NCBI GenBank assembly: GCA_964499985.1
Contig: CAZCMX010000001.1
Coordinates: 42,083 to 106,082 of the forward strand
Direction of reading: 5' to 3'
Source: UBA5734 sp964499985
Lineage (GTDB): Bacteria > Bacillota > Clostridia > Saccharofermentanales > UBA5734
DNA length: 64,000 nucleotides
A program made the translations under genes and the position numbers. The notes under the pieces are model-generated. The model was not told the origin of the DNA and made no database searches. It saw only the letters and a list, made by a program, of their open reading frames with translations. This document shows, in pieces, positions 7,107 to 16,606 of the stretch (the first letter of the stretch is position 1; every line of letters begins with the position of its first letter).

Positions 7107-8072
7107 TTATATGCTGAAATTGCTCTGGACCCATTCGACGATGGCCTGTGCGGCCTGTTCCGGGCTGAGGTTTTCCAGCCAATGCACCCCGGGCATGCGC
7201 CTGAACCAGGTGAGCTGCCGCTTGGCATAGCGCCGGGATGACTGGGCGATCAAGGCGATGGTGTCGATCAGGTCGAGCTTGCCCTGCAGGTGGTCGATGA
7301 CTTCCTTATAGCCAATGGCCTGCCAAGCTGTGGCAGCCGGTCTTGTCCCTGGTTCTGGGTCATTCACACCCGTTTCTGCCAGAAGAGCGGCCACCTCTGC
7401 CACCAGGCCCTGCTCCATCATCCGCTCGACACGCTGATTGATTCTTTCGTAGAGAACTTCTCTCTGGTGGGTCAGGCAAAAGATGGCAAACTCAAAATCC
7501 GGCCCATGCCGCAAGGATGCTGCCATTTGTTGTGTTTTGGTGCGGCCAGTCTGCCTGTAGATTTCCAGGGCCCGGACAATCCGCTTCTGGTCCTGTGGCT
7601 TGATCGTCTGGGCTGCTTCGGGGTCCAGCTGCGCCAGCTCCTGATAAAGCATATCCAGCCCTTCTTCCCTGGCCCGGCGATTCAGCTCTTCTCTGAGGCA
7701 AGCATCTGCCGGCAGCTCGACATAGTCGATCCCCTGGACCATGGCGCTGATGTATTGGCCGGTGCCACCGCAGACAATGGCCAGTTTGCCTCGCGCCTGG
7801 ATATCCCGGATGGCTGCGGTGGCCAATTGCTTGAAGCGCGCCACGCTGAAGGCTTCACCGGGTTCGCAACAATCGATCAGGTGATGGCGGACCAGAGCCT
7901 GCTCATCCGAGTTGACTTTGGCTGTGCCGATATCCATCCCCCGATAGATTTGCATCGAGTCCGCCGAAACGATCTCGCCATTGAGTTGAAGCGCGACCTC
8001 GATGGCGGTGCTGGATTTTCCCGATGCCGTGGGGCCGCAGATCACCAGGACAGGGCTGCTGGTCTGTTTCAT
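7107..8072 (-). CDS. miaA: tRNA dimethylallyltransferase
   Basis: It transfers a dimethylallyl group to N6 of A37 in tRNAs reading UNN codons, the substrate that MiaB (at 12.6 kb) then methylthiolates. The P-loop GPTASGKSS is near the N-terminus, followed by the family motifs SADSMQIYRGMDIGTAK and FRRMPGVHWL. An upstream in-frame start would overlap mutL by 35 bases. The ATG at 8072 puts the P-loop at the usual position and begins one base after the mutL stop, so this start (321 residues) is preferred. The gene is the last of the miaB-mutS-mutL-miaA group. Confidence 0.94.
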   Translation of the reverse strand: MKQTSSPVLVICGPTASGKSSTAIEVALQLNGEIVSADSMQIYRGMDIGTAKVNSDEQALVRHHLIDCCEPGEAFSVARFKQLATAAIRDIQARGKLAIVCGGTGQYISAMVQGIDYVELPADACLREELNRRAREEGLDMLYQELAQLDPEAAQTIKPQDQKRIVRALEIYRQTGRTKTQQMAASLRHGPDFEFAIFCLTHQREVLYERINQRVERMMEQGLVAEVAALLAETGVNDPEPGTRPAATAWQAIGYKEVIDHLQGKLDLIDTIALIAQSSRRYAKRQLTWFRRMPGVHWLENLSPEQAAQAIVEWVQSNFSI

Positions 8073-8073
8073 C

Positions 8074-9939
8074 CTAGACCACCCGCTTGAATTGCTTTTC
8101 CAGCTCATACTGGCTGATCCGGATGATCACCGGACGTCCATGCGGGCAATGGTAGGGATCCTCCAGCTCACAAAGATCCTTGAGCAGCTGCACCATTTCC
8201 TGCGGATCGAGTTTGTCATGCGCTTTGATGGCGGCTTTGCAGGCCATGGTGTAAAACAATTCATCGATTTGCTCTTCGGAATGCAATTTGTCTGACAGCA
8301 AGGTATCGAGCACAACCCGGATGGCGGCCTGTGGTTTCAAGGCAAAACGGCCGCTGTCAGGCAAGCTGCGGAGTAAAATGGACTGGCTGCCAAAAGCCTC
8401 GTACTCAAAACCCAATTGGAGCAGCTTTTCCTGCTCGGCCAGAAGGACAGCCTGTTCCCGGGCGGACACTTCAACGGTCTGCGGAATCAGCAGGGGCTGG
8501 ACCGCGGCCGGACCGCGGGCGCGGTGGCGGATCACCAGCTGCTCAAACAGAATGCGTTCATGGGCCGCATGCTGGTCGACCAGCAGCAGATCCTGTTCAT
8601 GCTCAAGCAGCAGGTAGGTTGCAAAAAGCTGGCCGATCAGCCGGGCCGAACTGAGGCTATGGATGGTTTTGGCAGTCTGGGCTGTTGTGGGATGAACCTG
8701 GGGGGTCTCGGCCGGGGGCAAATTGGGGAGCTGGTCCTGGTTTGCAGGCCGGTCCTGGCTTGCTGGCTGGTCCTGCGGCTCTGGCACAAGTTCGGCCGGG
8801 GGCTGTGCAGCACCAGCCGACAATGGCCGAGCCCAAACCGGATCGTCTGACCGCGCCGGCGCGTCCCGCAGGATCTGGCCAACCGTCATTTGCAGGGCTG
8901 GGCCTGCAGCAGTCTGGGGCAAGACCTGTGGCGAGCTCTCAACAATGCTGCCACTGGTCTGCAGCACATTCTGGATGGCATGGTAGACCGCCCGGAAAAC
9001 AGCCTGCTCATCCCAGAAGCGGACCTCCATTTTCTGCGGATGGACATTCACATCCACCAGCGGTGAAGGCAGCTCAATTTTCAAAACCGCCAGGGGATGC
9101 TTTCGCTTCATCAAATGCGTGGCATAAGCCTCATCGATCGCAGCACTGATGGCCCGGGATTTGACGAGACGGCCATTGACGAAAAAGCATTGCTGGTTGC
9201 GGCTATTGCGGGCGGCCTCTGGCATGCCGATAAAGCCGGTCACCCGGACAGGCGATAATTCATGCTCGAGCAGCTTGATTGTGCTGGCCGCCTCCTTGCC
9301 GAATACGGCAAAAATGGCACTGCGCAAGTCGTTATTGCCAGGGGTATGCAGCAATTCATTGCCCTGGCTGACCAGTCGGAAGGAGACATCGGGCCGGGCC
9401 AGGCTCATCCGCTCCAGGACATCGGCGACTGCAGCCGCCTCAGAGCTGTCCTTTTTTAAGAATTTGAAGCGGGCCGGTGTATTGAAAAACAGGTTTTCGA
9501 TCGTAATCGAGGTTCCTTCCGGACAGCCGGCGGGCCGGCAGGCCAAGAGCTCTCCGGCCGTGATTTCCACCGCAGTTCCCGTGGGCTGGCCGAGCAGGCG
9601 GGTTTCCAGCCTGACCTTGGCGACGGCAGCCACACTGGCCAGGGCCTCGCCACGGAAGCCCATGGTGGTCAATTGTTCGAGATCATCGATCGATTGGATC
9701 TTGCTGGTGGCATGGCGGCCAAAGGCCAGCTGGGCATCGACTTCATCCATGCCAGAGCCATTGTCGGTCACGCGGATCGAGCTGATGCCACCCTGGCGAA
9801 TCTCGACATGAATCACCGATGCCCCGGCATCGAGGGCGTTTTCGACCAGCTCCTTGACGACGGAGGCGGGACGTTCGACAACTTCGCCCGCGGCGATGCT
9901 GTTAGCAGTCTGGGTATCCAGGACAGTGATGCGGCTCAT
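8074..9939 (-). CDS. mutL: DNA mismatch repair protein MutL with endonuclease motifs
   Basis: A 621-residue MutL. The GHKL ATPase domain shows ELVENALDAGAS, DNGSGM and TMGFRGEALASV in residues about 30-105. The C-terminal domain carries the nicking-endonuclease motif DQHAAHERILFEQ, ACKAAIKAHDKL and CPHGRP, so it should nick DNA itself, as expected in bacteria without MutH. Between the domains lies a Pro/Gln-rich linker with the imperfect repeats QDQPAS, QDRPAN and QDQLPN. Its ATG overlaps the mutS stop by four bases (ATGA), indicating coupling. It works with MutS to direct strand removal. Confidence 0.96.
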   Translation of the reverse strand: MSRITVLDTQTANSIAAGEVVERPASVVKELVENALDAGASVIHVEIRQGGISSIRVTDNGSGMDEVDAQLAFGRHATSKIQSIDDLEQLTTMGFRGEALASVAAVAKVRLETRLLGQPTGTAVEITAGELLACRPAGCPEGTSITIENLFFNTPARFKFLKKDSSEAAAVADVLERMSLARPDVSFRLVSQGNELLHTPGNNDLRSAIFAVFGKEAASTIKLLEHELSPVRVTGFIGMPEAARNSRNQQCFFVNGRLVKSRAISAAIDEAYATHLMKRKHPLAVLKIELPSPLVDVNVHPQKMEVRFWDEQAVFRAVYHAIQNVLQTSGSIVESSPQVLPQTAAGPALQMTVGQILRDAPARSDDPVWARPLSAGAAQPPAELVPEPQDQPASQDRPANQDQLPNLPPAETPQVHPTTAQTAKTIHSLSSARLIGQLFATYLLLEHEQDLLLVDQHAAHERILFEQLVIRHRARGPAAVQPLLIPQTVEVSAREQAVLLAEQEKLLQLGFEYEAFGSQSILLRSLPDSGRFALKPQAAIRVVLDTLLSDKLHSEEQIDELFYTMACKAAIKAHDKLDPQEMVQLLKDLCELEDPYHCPHGRPVIIRISQYELEKQFKRVV

Positions 9940-12572
9940 GCTAGCTTTCCTCCACCGCCCTTGGCTTTCTGCTGCAAATCGTACAGGGTGTTCAAGGCAT
10001 CCAGTGGCGTCATCTGGCTGATCTCGAGCTGGCGCAGCTCTGACAGCAGGTCGCTGGCATTCTGGCCGGCCATGGCAGCGGCAAATAAGTCGAACTGCCC
10101 CTCCATTGGCTTGGCCAGGCGCCGGACCTTGCCCTTGGTCCTGGCATTATTGTCCGTCTCCAGCTGGAGCAGAAGCTCCGAAGCCCGCTTGACGACGGAA
10201 TCGGGTACGCCTGCAATCCGGGCCACCTCGATGCCATAGCTGTCATCTGAACCGCCTTCGCGGATCTGGTGCAGGAATATGACCTCGCCCTGGGTATCGT
10301 CCACGGCCACATGGCAATTGAATACGCCCGGCATCGACTCCGAAAGATCGGTCAGCTCATGGTAATGGGTGGCAAACAATGTCCGGCAGCCGAGGATGGC
10401 AGGGTCCGAAATATGTTCGATCACCGACCAGGCGATCGACAGGCCATCGTAGGTGCTGGTCCCACGGCCGATTTCATCGAGGATGAGCAGACTGCGGGCC
10501 GAAGCATGCTGCAAAATGGCCGCCACCTCACTCATTTCAACCATGAAGGTCGACTGGCCACCGCCCAGATCATCAGAAGCACCGACGCGGGTGAATACGC
10601 GGTCAACCAGGCCAAGCCGGGCCGACTGGGCGGGCACAAAGCTGCCGATCTGGGCCAGAAGGACAATCTGGGCGACTTGGCGCATATAGGTCGATTTGCC
10701 GGCCATATTCGGTCCGGTCAGAATCATCAGGCGCCGGTCCGACAGATTCAGGATGGTATCATTGGGGACAAACAGGCTGTCCCCGAGCATCCTTTCAACC
10801 ACTGGATGGCGGCCGCCACTGATCGTCAAGGCATCGGAAAGATCGACCTCAGGCCGGCAATACTGCTGGCGGTCAGCCAGCTCGGCCAGGCCGGCCAGGC
10901 AGTCGATGGCGGCAATGGCCTGAGCCGTCTGCTGGAGACGGGGCAATTGAGCCAGGACCTGGTCACGGATTTCACAGAATAGTTCATACTCCAGCGCGAT
11001 CGATTTTTGTTCCGCACCCAGGACCGTGTCTTCCATTTCCTTGAGTTCGCTGGTGATGTACCGTTCCCCATTGGCCAGGGTCTGCTTGCGGATATAGTCG
11101 TCAGGCACCTGGCTGAGATTCGACCGGGTGACATCGAGATAAAAGCCAAAGACCTTGTTATAGCCGATCTTGAGGCTGCGGATTCCTGTCCGCTCCCGTT
11201 CACGGTTTTCCAGGTCGATGATCCATTGCTTGCCATCGCGGGCAGCTGCCCGCAGCTGGTCGACCTGGTCCTGGTAGCCATCCTTGATCAGCTGACCTTC
11301 CTTGAGACTGACCGGTGGCTCATCATGGATGGCGGCGGTCAACAGGGTTTCGAGGTCAGCCAGGGCATCCAGCTGGCGCGACCAGCCAGAAATGGCACTG
11401 CTGTCGATCTCGGCCAGACCGGCCATCAGGCCCGGCAGCTTGGCCAGAGACCGGCGCAGGGCGACCAAATCACGGGCATTGGCGGTCTTCAAGGCCAGTT
11501 TGCTGCATAAGCGCTCCAGGTCATGCAGTCCATGCAGACGCTCGCGGATTTCCTGGCGGGCCAGGTAGGCTTGCTTGAAATCCGCCACAGCCTGCTGGCG
11601 GAACTGGATATCATGCAGACTCAGCAGGGGTTGCTCAAGCCAGCGGCGCAGCAGGCGGGATCCCATGCTGGTCATCGTCCGGTCGATGGCCCAGAGCAGG
11701 CTGCCCTTGCGTTGCTTGTCCCGGATCGTCTCAGTCAATTCCAGGTTGCGCCGGGCATTGGCATCCAGGGTCATGAAATCCGTGATCTGATAGGGCTCGA
11801 TCCGGGCAATATGGTCCGGTGACTGGTGCTGGGTTTCCTTCAGATAATGGATCAGGACGGCGGATGCCCTGGCCCAGAGGGCATGGTCATCGGCCTGTGG
11901 CAGGATTTCCCGCATGAATTCAGGCAAGAATTCGTGATCCGGACGACAGGACAACGTGACATTGCTACGAATAACGGCCTGCAGAGTCTGGGCCGTTTCG
12001 CCGAAAATGCTGTTGTGGACAATCTCAGCCGGATTGAACCGGGCCAGTTCATCCGACAGCTTGGCCAGGGTTTGGCCAACCACCAGCTGGGTCGTTTCAA
12101 ACAGGCCTGTCGACAGGTCACAGGCGGCCAGGCCGAAATACTGGTTCAGCTGGTAGATGGCGACGATATAATTGTTCCGCTTTTCGTCCAGTGACGAGGG
12201 CTCCAGCACGGTCCCTGGCGTCACGACCCGGATCACTTCGCGCCGGACGATGCCCTTGGCCAGGGCAGGATCTTCGACTTGCTCGCAGATTGCTACCTTA
12301 TAACCCCGGTTGACCAGGCGATTGATGTAGTTTTCAGCCGCATGGTAAGGGACACCACACATCGGCGCCCGTTCCTTCTGGCCACAGTCTCTGCCGGTCA
12401 AGGCCAGCTCCAGCTCCCGGGCCGCAATCACCGCATCGTCGAAAAACAATTCGTAAAAATCACCAAGCCGGAAAAACAGCAGGCAGTCCGGCCAGGTTTT
12501 TTTCTGGTCGAGATATTGCTGCATCATCGGAGTGATGCGGGACAGATCAATATCTGCGTAAGTCAGCCCCAT
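9936..12572 (-). CDS. mutS: DNA mismatch repair protein MutS
   Basis: The mismatch-recognition ATPase. The N-terminal mismatch-binding motif is RLGDFYELFFDDA (Phe-x-Glu present). The ATPase domain shows the Walker A TGPNMAGKST and the Walker B/signature LILDEIGRGTSTYDG. With the ATG at 12572 the protein is 878 residues and begins MGLTYADIDLSRITPMMQQY, the usual MutS N-terminus. GGGAG lies 11 bases before it. An alternative ATG 18 bases upstream would add six residues. The start overlaps the end of miaB by 10 bases, so the two are probably translated together. Confidence 0.96.
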   Translation of the reverse strand: MGLTYADIDLSRITPMMQQYLDQKKTWPDCLLFFRLGDFYELFFDDAVIAARELELALTGRDCGQKERAPMCGVPYHAAENYINRLVNRGYKVAICEQVEDPALAKGIVRREVIRVVTPGTVLEPSSLDEKRNNYIVAIYQLNQYFGLAACDLSTGLFETTQLVVGQTLAKLSDELARFNPAEIVHNSIFGETAQTLQAVIRSNVTLSCRPDHEFLPEFMREILPQADDHALWARASAVLIHYLKETQHQSPDHIARIEPYQITDFMTLDANARRNLELTETIRDKQRKGSLLWAIDRTMTSMGSRLLRRWLEQPLLSLHDIQFRQQAVADFKQAYLARQEIRERLHGLHDLERLCSKLALKTANARDLVALRRSLAKLPGLMAGLAEIDSSAISGWSRQLDALADLETLLTAAIHDEPPVSLKEGQLIKDGYQDQVDQLRAAARDGKQWIIDLENRERERTGIRSLKIGYNKVFGFYLDVTRSNLSQVPDDYIRKQTLANGERYITSELKEMEDTVLGAEQKSIALEYELFCEIRDQVLAQLPRLQQTAQAIAAIDCLAGLAELADRQQYCRPEVDLSDALTISGGRHPVVERMLGDSLFVPNDTILNLSDRRLMILTGPNMAGKSTYMRQVAQIVLLAQIGSFVPAQSARLGLVDRVFTRVGASDDLGGGQSTFMVEMSEVAAILQHASARSLLILDEIGRGTSTYDGLSIAWSVIEHISDPAILGCRTLFATHYHELTDLSESMPGVFNCHVAVDDTQGEVIFLHQIREGGSDDSYGIEVARIAGVPDSVVKRASELLLQLETDNNARTKGKVRRLAKPMEGQFDLFAAAMAGQNASDLLSELRQLEISQMTPLDALNTLYDLQQKAKGGGGKLA

Positions 12573-14062
12573 GGCAATAGACGCTCCCATTGCGCTTCCA
12601 TGGAGAAGGTCTTGGCCCGCGTGATCCGCACCTCGGCGATCTGGCCTTCAAACCGGGCGGGGTCTAGTGAACCATCCGGCTGGCAAAGCTCTGCCGGATA
12701 GGGATAGTCAGAGGGCAGGCGGAAATTGACCAGCCGGTTATGCGCCGTCCGGCCACTCAGGACATGCGGGTCATTTTCACTGCGTCCTTCGATCAGGACT
12801 TCCTGGACGGTACCCAGTGTCGATTCATTGGAGGCCAGGCTATGTTCATTCTGCAATGCCAATAAGCGCGCAAACCGGTCCCGCATGGTCTGGTCGTCAA
12901 TCTGGTCCGGATAGCTGGCGGCAGGGGTTCCGGTGCGGCGGCTATACTGGAAGGTGAAGGCCGCATCAAAGCGGATTTGCGCCATGGTATGCAGGGTTTG
13001 GCAAAAATCTGCTTCGGTTTCACCCGGGAAACCGACAATCAGATCGGTCGAGATCGTCAGGCCGGGCCGCAGGGCGCGGGCCTGGCGGGCGATTTCGATG
13101 AATTCAGCCTGGGTATAGTGCCGGTTCATCGCCCTGAGAATCCGGTCACTGCCAGATTGCAGCGGCAAGTGGATATGCGGTTCGATCGCCGGATAGGCGG
13201 CAATCGTAGCCAGCAGCCGGGGCGACAGGTCCTTGGGATGCGAGGTCATGAACCGGATCCGGTAGATGCCGGGAATCGATGCCACTGCAGCCAGCAGATC
13301 AGAAAAATCAGCCTGGCCGGGGTCTGATTTCTGCAAATCCAGGCCATAGGAATTGACGTTCTGGCCCAAAAGCATGATTTCCTTATAGCCATCAGAAACC
13401 AGCTGCCTGATTTCGGCCAAGATGTCCGCCTGGGTCCGGCTGCGCTCGCGGCCCCGGGTATAAGGCACGATGCAATAGGTGCAGAAATTGTTGCAGCCAA
13501 ACATGATCGAAACGAGGGCCCGGTGCTTCCTGGCCCGGTGGATCGGCAGGCCTTCGACCAGTGTATCATCTTCACCCACGTCGTAAACACGCCGGGTATC
13601 TGTCAGGCGATGGAACAGCAGCTCTGGCAGCCGGTAGATATCCTGGGGTCCAAAAACCAGGTCGACAAAGGGATAGCTCTGACGGATCTTGGCCACGGCC
13701 TCGTCCTGGGTCATCAGGCAACCGGCTAGGCCAATGATCAGGTCCGGCCGGTCGCGCCGGATATTCTTGACCATGCCGAGATGGCCGAAAAAGCGGTCAT
13801 CGGCATTTTCCCGCACGCTGCAGGTGTTCAGAAGGATCAGGTCTGCTTCCCGCGGCGATTCGACAGCCTGGTAGCCCATCTCATCGAGCAGGCCCGCCAT
13901 GCGTTCGCTGTCATTTTCATTCTGCTGGCAACCAAAAGTGATGATGTGGTAACCCAGAGTCCGGTTCAAAAACAGAGCCCGTTCCTGGTTGGCCTGGTTG
14001 ACACGCTGGCTGTACTCAGCCTGTTGTTTCAGTTCTTGTTCAGTGACAGTTCGGATCGACAA
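12563..14062 (-). CDS. miaB: tRNA (i6A37) methylthiotransferase MiaB
   Basis: A radical-SAM enzyme converting i6A37 to ms2i6A37 in tRNA, acting after MiaA. The N-terminal UPF0004 domain holds Cys45 (TFGCQQNEND), Cys81 (LLNTCSVREN) and Cys115 (LAGCLM) for one [4Fe-4S] cluster. The radical-SAM cluster is CNNFCTYC (Cys190, 194, 197). A C-terminal TRAM domain follows. The 499-residue length is slightly long because of a 37-residue N-terminal extension. The start codon appears to be TTG, with AGAGG nine bases upstream. The gene leads the mutS-mutL-miaA run and follows the DAHP synthase by 19 bases. Confidence 0.95.
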   Translation of the reverse strand: MSIRTVTEQELKQQAEYSQRVNQANQERALFLNRTLGYHIITFGCQQNENDSERMAGLLDEMGYQAVESPREADLILLNTCSVRENADDRFFGHLGMVKNIRRDRPDLIIGLAGCLMTQDEAVAKIRQSYPFVDLVFGPQDIYRLPELLFHRLTDTRRVYDVGEDDTLVEGLPIHRARKHRALVSIMFGCNNFCTYCIVPYTRGRERSRTQADILAEIRQLVSDGYKEIMLLGQNVNSYGLDLQKSDPGQADFSDLLAAVASIPGIYRIRFMTSHPKDLSPRLLATIAAYPAIEPHIHLPLQSGSDRILRAMNRHYTQAEFIEIARQARALRPGLTISTDLIVGFPGETEADFCQTLHTMAQIRFDAAFTFQYSRRTGTPAASYPDQIDDQTMRDRFARLLALQNEHSLASNESTLGTVQEVLIEGRSENDPHVLSGRTAHNRLVNFRLPSDYPYPAELCQPDGSLDPARFEGQIAEVRITRAKTFSMEAQWERLLPWG

Positions 14063-14081
14063 AGTGAATTACCTCTTTTGT

Positions 14082-15110
14082 TCAAGCAAGATCAGCGATG
14101 GTCAGGACCAGTTGCCGGGAATCCTGCCAGCCCAGGCAGGGGTCCGTGATGGATTTGCCAAATATGCCGCCGCCAATGGTCTGGCTGCCCTCCTCCAGAT
14201 AGCTTTCGATCATCAGTCCCTTGACCAGGCTGCGGATTTCAGGGGATAATCGCCTGCTGTGCAGGACTTCCTTGGCTATCCGGGGCTGCTCTTTGAAGCG
14301 TTTATTGGAATTGGCATGGTTGGTGTCAATCAGGCAGGCTGGATTGGCCAGTTCCCGCTGGCTGTACATTTTGGACAGCATCTGGAGATCCTCGTAATGG
14401 TAGTTGGGGATCGAGCGACCCGAATGGTCGACGGCACCGCGCAAAATGGCATGAGCATAGGGATTGCCACTGGTGCGGACCTGGTAGCCCTGGTAGGCAA
14501 AGACATGGCCATGCTGGGCGGCATAGATCCCGTTCAGCATGACGCTCAAGTCACCACTGGTCGGGTTTTTCATGCCGGCAGGCATATCGATGCCACTGAC
14601 CGTCAGGCGATGCTGCTGGTTTTCGACCGAGCGGGCACCTATGGCTACATAAGACAACAGGTCAGCCAGGTAGGTATGGTTTTCCGGGTAGAGCATTTCA
14701 TCTGCTGCCGACAGGCCCGTCTGTTCGATGGCGTGCAAATGCAGGCGGCGCAAAGCAATCAGGCCACCCACCATGTCGGGTTCGCGCTCCGGATCGGGCT
14801 GATGCGAAATGCCCTTGTACCCCTCCCCGGTGGTCCGCGGCTTATTGGTGTAGATCCGGGGCACAAGCACCAGACGGTCAGCGACCTCCGCCTGCAACAG
14901 GGAGAGCCGGTGGCAATACTCGAGCACTGGTTCTTCGGAATCGGCCGAACAGGGGCCGATAATCAGGAGGAATTTGTCTGATTTCCCGGTCAGGATATCC
15001 TGGATGGCCTGGTCCCGCCTCGCTTTGGCCGCCCGGACAGCTTCGGTAGCCGGGAATTGGCGGATGATCTCCTCAGAACTGGGGATACGCGTGATGTATT
15101 CAAAACCCAT
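14082..15110 (-). CDS. aroF: DAHP synthase, type I-alpha (AroF/G/H-like)
   Basis: It makes 3-deoxy-D-arabino-heptulosonate 7-phosphate from PEP and erythrose 4-phosphate, the first shikimate step. In the 342-residue protein the motifs are GPCSADSEE (residues 52-60, metal-binding Cys54), NKPRTTGEGYKG (PEP-binding Lys and Arg), MKNPTSGD, DTNHANSNK and GGGIFGKSITDPCLGW. These are diagnostic of the AroFGH branch rather than the shorter AroA(Q)-type common in Bacillota. The subtype's feedback specificity (Phe, Tyr or Trp) cannot be assigned, and no trp operator-like or T-box leader is evident. It lies in an operon otherwise devoted to membrane-protein and RNA/DNA genes. Confidence 0.93.
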   Translation of the reverse strand: MGFEYITRIPSSEEIIRQFPATEAVRAAKARRDQAIQDILTGKSDKFLLIIGPCSADSEEPVLEYCHRLSLLQAEVADRLVLVPRIYTNKPRTTGEGYKGISHQPDPEREPDMVGGLIALRRLHLHAIEQTGLSAADEMLYPENHTYLADLLSYVAIGARSVENQQHRLTVSGIDMPAGMKNPTSGDLSVMLNGIYAAQHGHVFAYQGYQVRTSGNPYAHAILRGAVDHSGRSIPNYHYEDLQMLSKMYSQRELANPACLIDTNHANSNKRFKEQPRIAKEVLHSRRLSPEIRSLVKGLMIESYLEEGSQTIGGGIFGKSITDPCLGWQDSRQLVLTIADLA

Positions 15111-15131
15111 GTCAAGATTCTCCTCTTGGTT

Positions 15132-15761
15132 CTAGTTGGCTTTTGGTTCCATGGTTTCGGGAATGAAATCGATCACACGGTCAGAGAGCTGCTCCCGCTG
15201 GATCAATTTTTTCAGGTCTTTGGCATGGTTGGAGGACAGGATCAGGATATCGGCATCATGGTCGTCCTGGCCAGGGTTTTTGATTTTCAGAAAAACCAGG
15301 CGGGAACGGCGGACTGAAGCATATCCGAGGCGGATCTTCTCCCGGACCAGGGACAGAAGTCTGGAATTGCCACCGGACAGGGCTTTGAGGATTTCCCGGT
15401 CCGGCAGGGAATGGATCTGGTCCGCAGTCATGATCACGAGCTTGTCCAGCTGGCTGCGGGAACATTGCCACAGATCATGGTCCGATTCAAATCGGATGCA
15501 ATCCGGTGTGATAAACCAGTTGACAGGGGTCGGGACCGGAAATGGCAAGCCGCCCAGATGGCGGACCTGGCTGGCACTGGTCGCACCCAACTCATGACTG
15601 CGCAGGACCATGCGATGGCGTTCGAGGTGCTGGCGAAAATTGATCGCAAACAAACCGATGCTGCTGCCGATGATAAAGGCAGCCGCAATGCCGGGTGACA
15701 GGGACCCTGTCATGGCCAATAACAGACTGCTGATGATCAAAACCAGGATCAGGCCGGTCAA
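15132..15761 (-). CDS. Membrane protein of unknown function with two N-terminal helices
   Basis: A 209-residue protein that I do not recognise. It has two membrane segments near the N-terminus (LILVLIISSLLLAMTG and GIAAAFIIGSSIGLFAI, residues about 4-42). They are followed by a soluble domain of about 165 residues. That domain contains PVPTPVNWFITPDCIRFES and DADILILSSNHAKDLKKLIQ, which look like a PH/YcxB-type beta-rich fold, but this is only an impression. The start is TTG with AAGGAG upstream, and an extended -10 lies 40 bases further. It probably heads the transcript that includes the DAHP synthase and miaB. Confidence 0.6.
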   Translation of the reverse strand: MTGLILVLIISSLLLAMTGSLSPGIAAAFIIGSSIGLFAINFRQHLERHRMVLRSHELGATSASQVRHLGGLPFPVPTPVNWFITPDCIRFESDHDLWQCSRSQLDKLVIMTADQIHSLPDREILKALSGGNSRLLSLVREKIRLGYASVRRSRLVFLKIKNPGQDDHDADILILSSNHAKDLKKLIQREQLSDRVIDFIPETMEPKAN

Positions 15762-15799
15762 TTCCTTGCTCCTTCCAGCGGATTTGCCAAGACTTTAAG

Positions 15800-15808
15800 A
15801 TTGTATCA
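15800..15808 (-). promoter_or_regulatory. Extended -10 promoter for the 15.7-7.1 kb operon
   Basis: On the minus strand TGATACAAT provides TG plus TACAAT (five of six to consensus). No good -35 is seen at the usual distance. Confidence 0.5.
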
Positions 15809-15844
15809 TAACCAGCGGATCGCTCCCAGAACCTGTGTGACTCT

Positions 15845-16597
15845 CTAGAAGAAAGTCCACGGTTCGCCAGCGGGCGCAGGCAGAATAAACTGCAGAGGTT
15901 TCAGGCTGGCAGGATGAAGAAAGGCAAGCTGGCAGGATTGCAGGGCCAGGCGGCCCGGACAGCCTGGCAATTGCAGGCCGCCATATTTGGCATCATTGAC
16001 GATCGGACAGCCGGCATGGGCCAGCTGGACCCGGATCTGGTGGTGGCGGCCGGTTTCCAGCTGAATCGAAAGCCAGGCCAGGCCATGCCCTTGCCAGATC
16101 GATTCTTGCTCAACCTGAAAGGATAACCGGGCCAGCTTCTGACCCCGCGCAGGGCTTTGCACTGCCACGACCCGGCTGAGATTGCCTGATGCCTGCTTCT
16201 TGAGATAGTCCTCCAGCTGGCCGCTCTTCATGGCTGGTCCGGGGCTGACGACCGCGCGATATGATTTGGCAAAGAGTCCCTGGCTCATCTGGCGGGTCAA
16301 GGCCGTTTGAGCCTGGGCCGACTTGGCCAGCACGATCAGACCACTGACCGGTCGATCGAGCCGATGGACCAGATAGAGGGTTTCCCGCGGCCGCTGGGCC
16401 TGGAGCAGTCCCAGGAGATGCTGGGAACCGCTTTGGTCTGCCTGCACCGGCAAACCGGCTGGCTTGACGGCGACCAGGATCACCGCGTCCTCGCAGATGA
16501 TTTCAAGGTCTGAAGGCTCAGGGTCCAGGGCTTCAGGCTGGGACATCCGGCGGGGCTGGTCCCACCAGGATCCGGCAAAGGAAATGGCTGCAGTCAT
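15845..16597 (-). CDS. RluA-family pseudouridine synthase without S4 domain
   Basis: A 250-residue RNA pseudouridine synthase. The catalytic motif is HRLDRPVSGLIVLAKS (catalytic Asp in HRLDR), preceded by AVKPAGLPVQADQS and followed by LETGRHHQIRVQLAHAG. No S4 RNA-binding domain is present, as in RluA/RluC-like or TruC-like short forms. The RNA target (rRNA or tRNA) cannot be assigned. This is one of three members of the family in the window. It follows the metallopeptidase gene by nine bases and ends the pyrimidine-operon strand run. Confidence 0.88.
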   Translation of the reverse strand: MTAAISFAGSWWDQPRRMSQPEALDPEPSDLEIICEDAVILVAVKPAGLPVQADQSGSQHLLGLLQAQRPRETLYLVHRLDRPVSGLIVLAKSAQAQTALTRQMSQGLFAKSYRAVVSPGPAMKSGQLEDYLKKQASGNLSRVVAVQSPARGQKLARLSFQVEQESIWQGHGLAWLSIQLETGRHHQIRVQLAHAGCPIVNDAKYGGLQLPGCPGRLALQSCQLAFLHPASLKPLQFILPAPAGEPWTFF

Positions 16598-16606
16598 GGT
16601 GATTCC

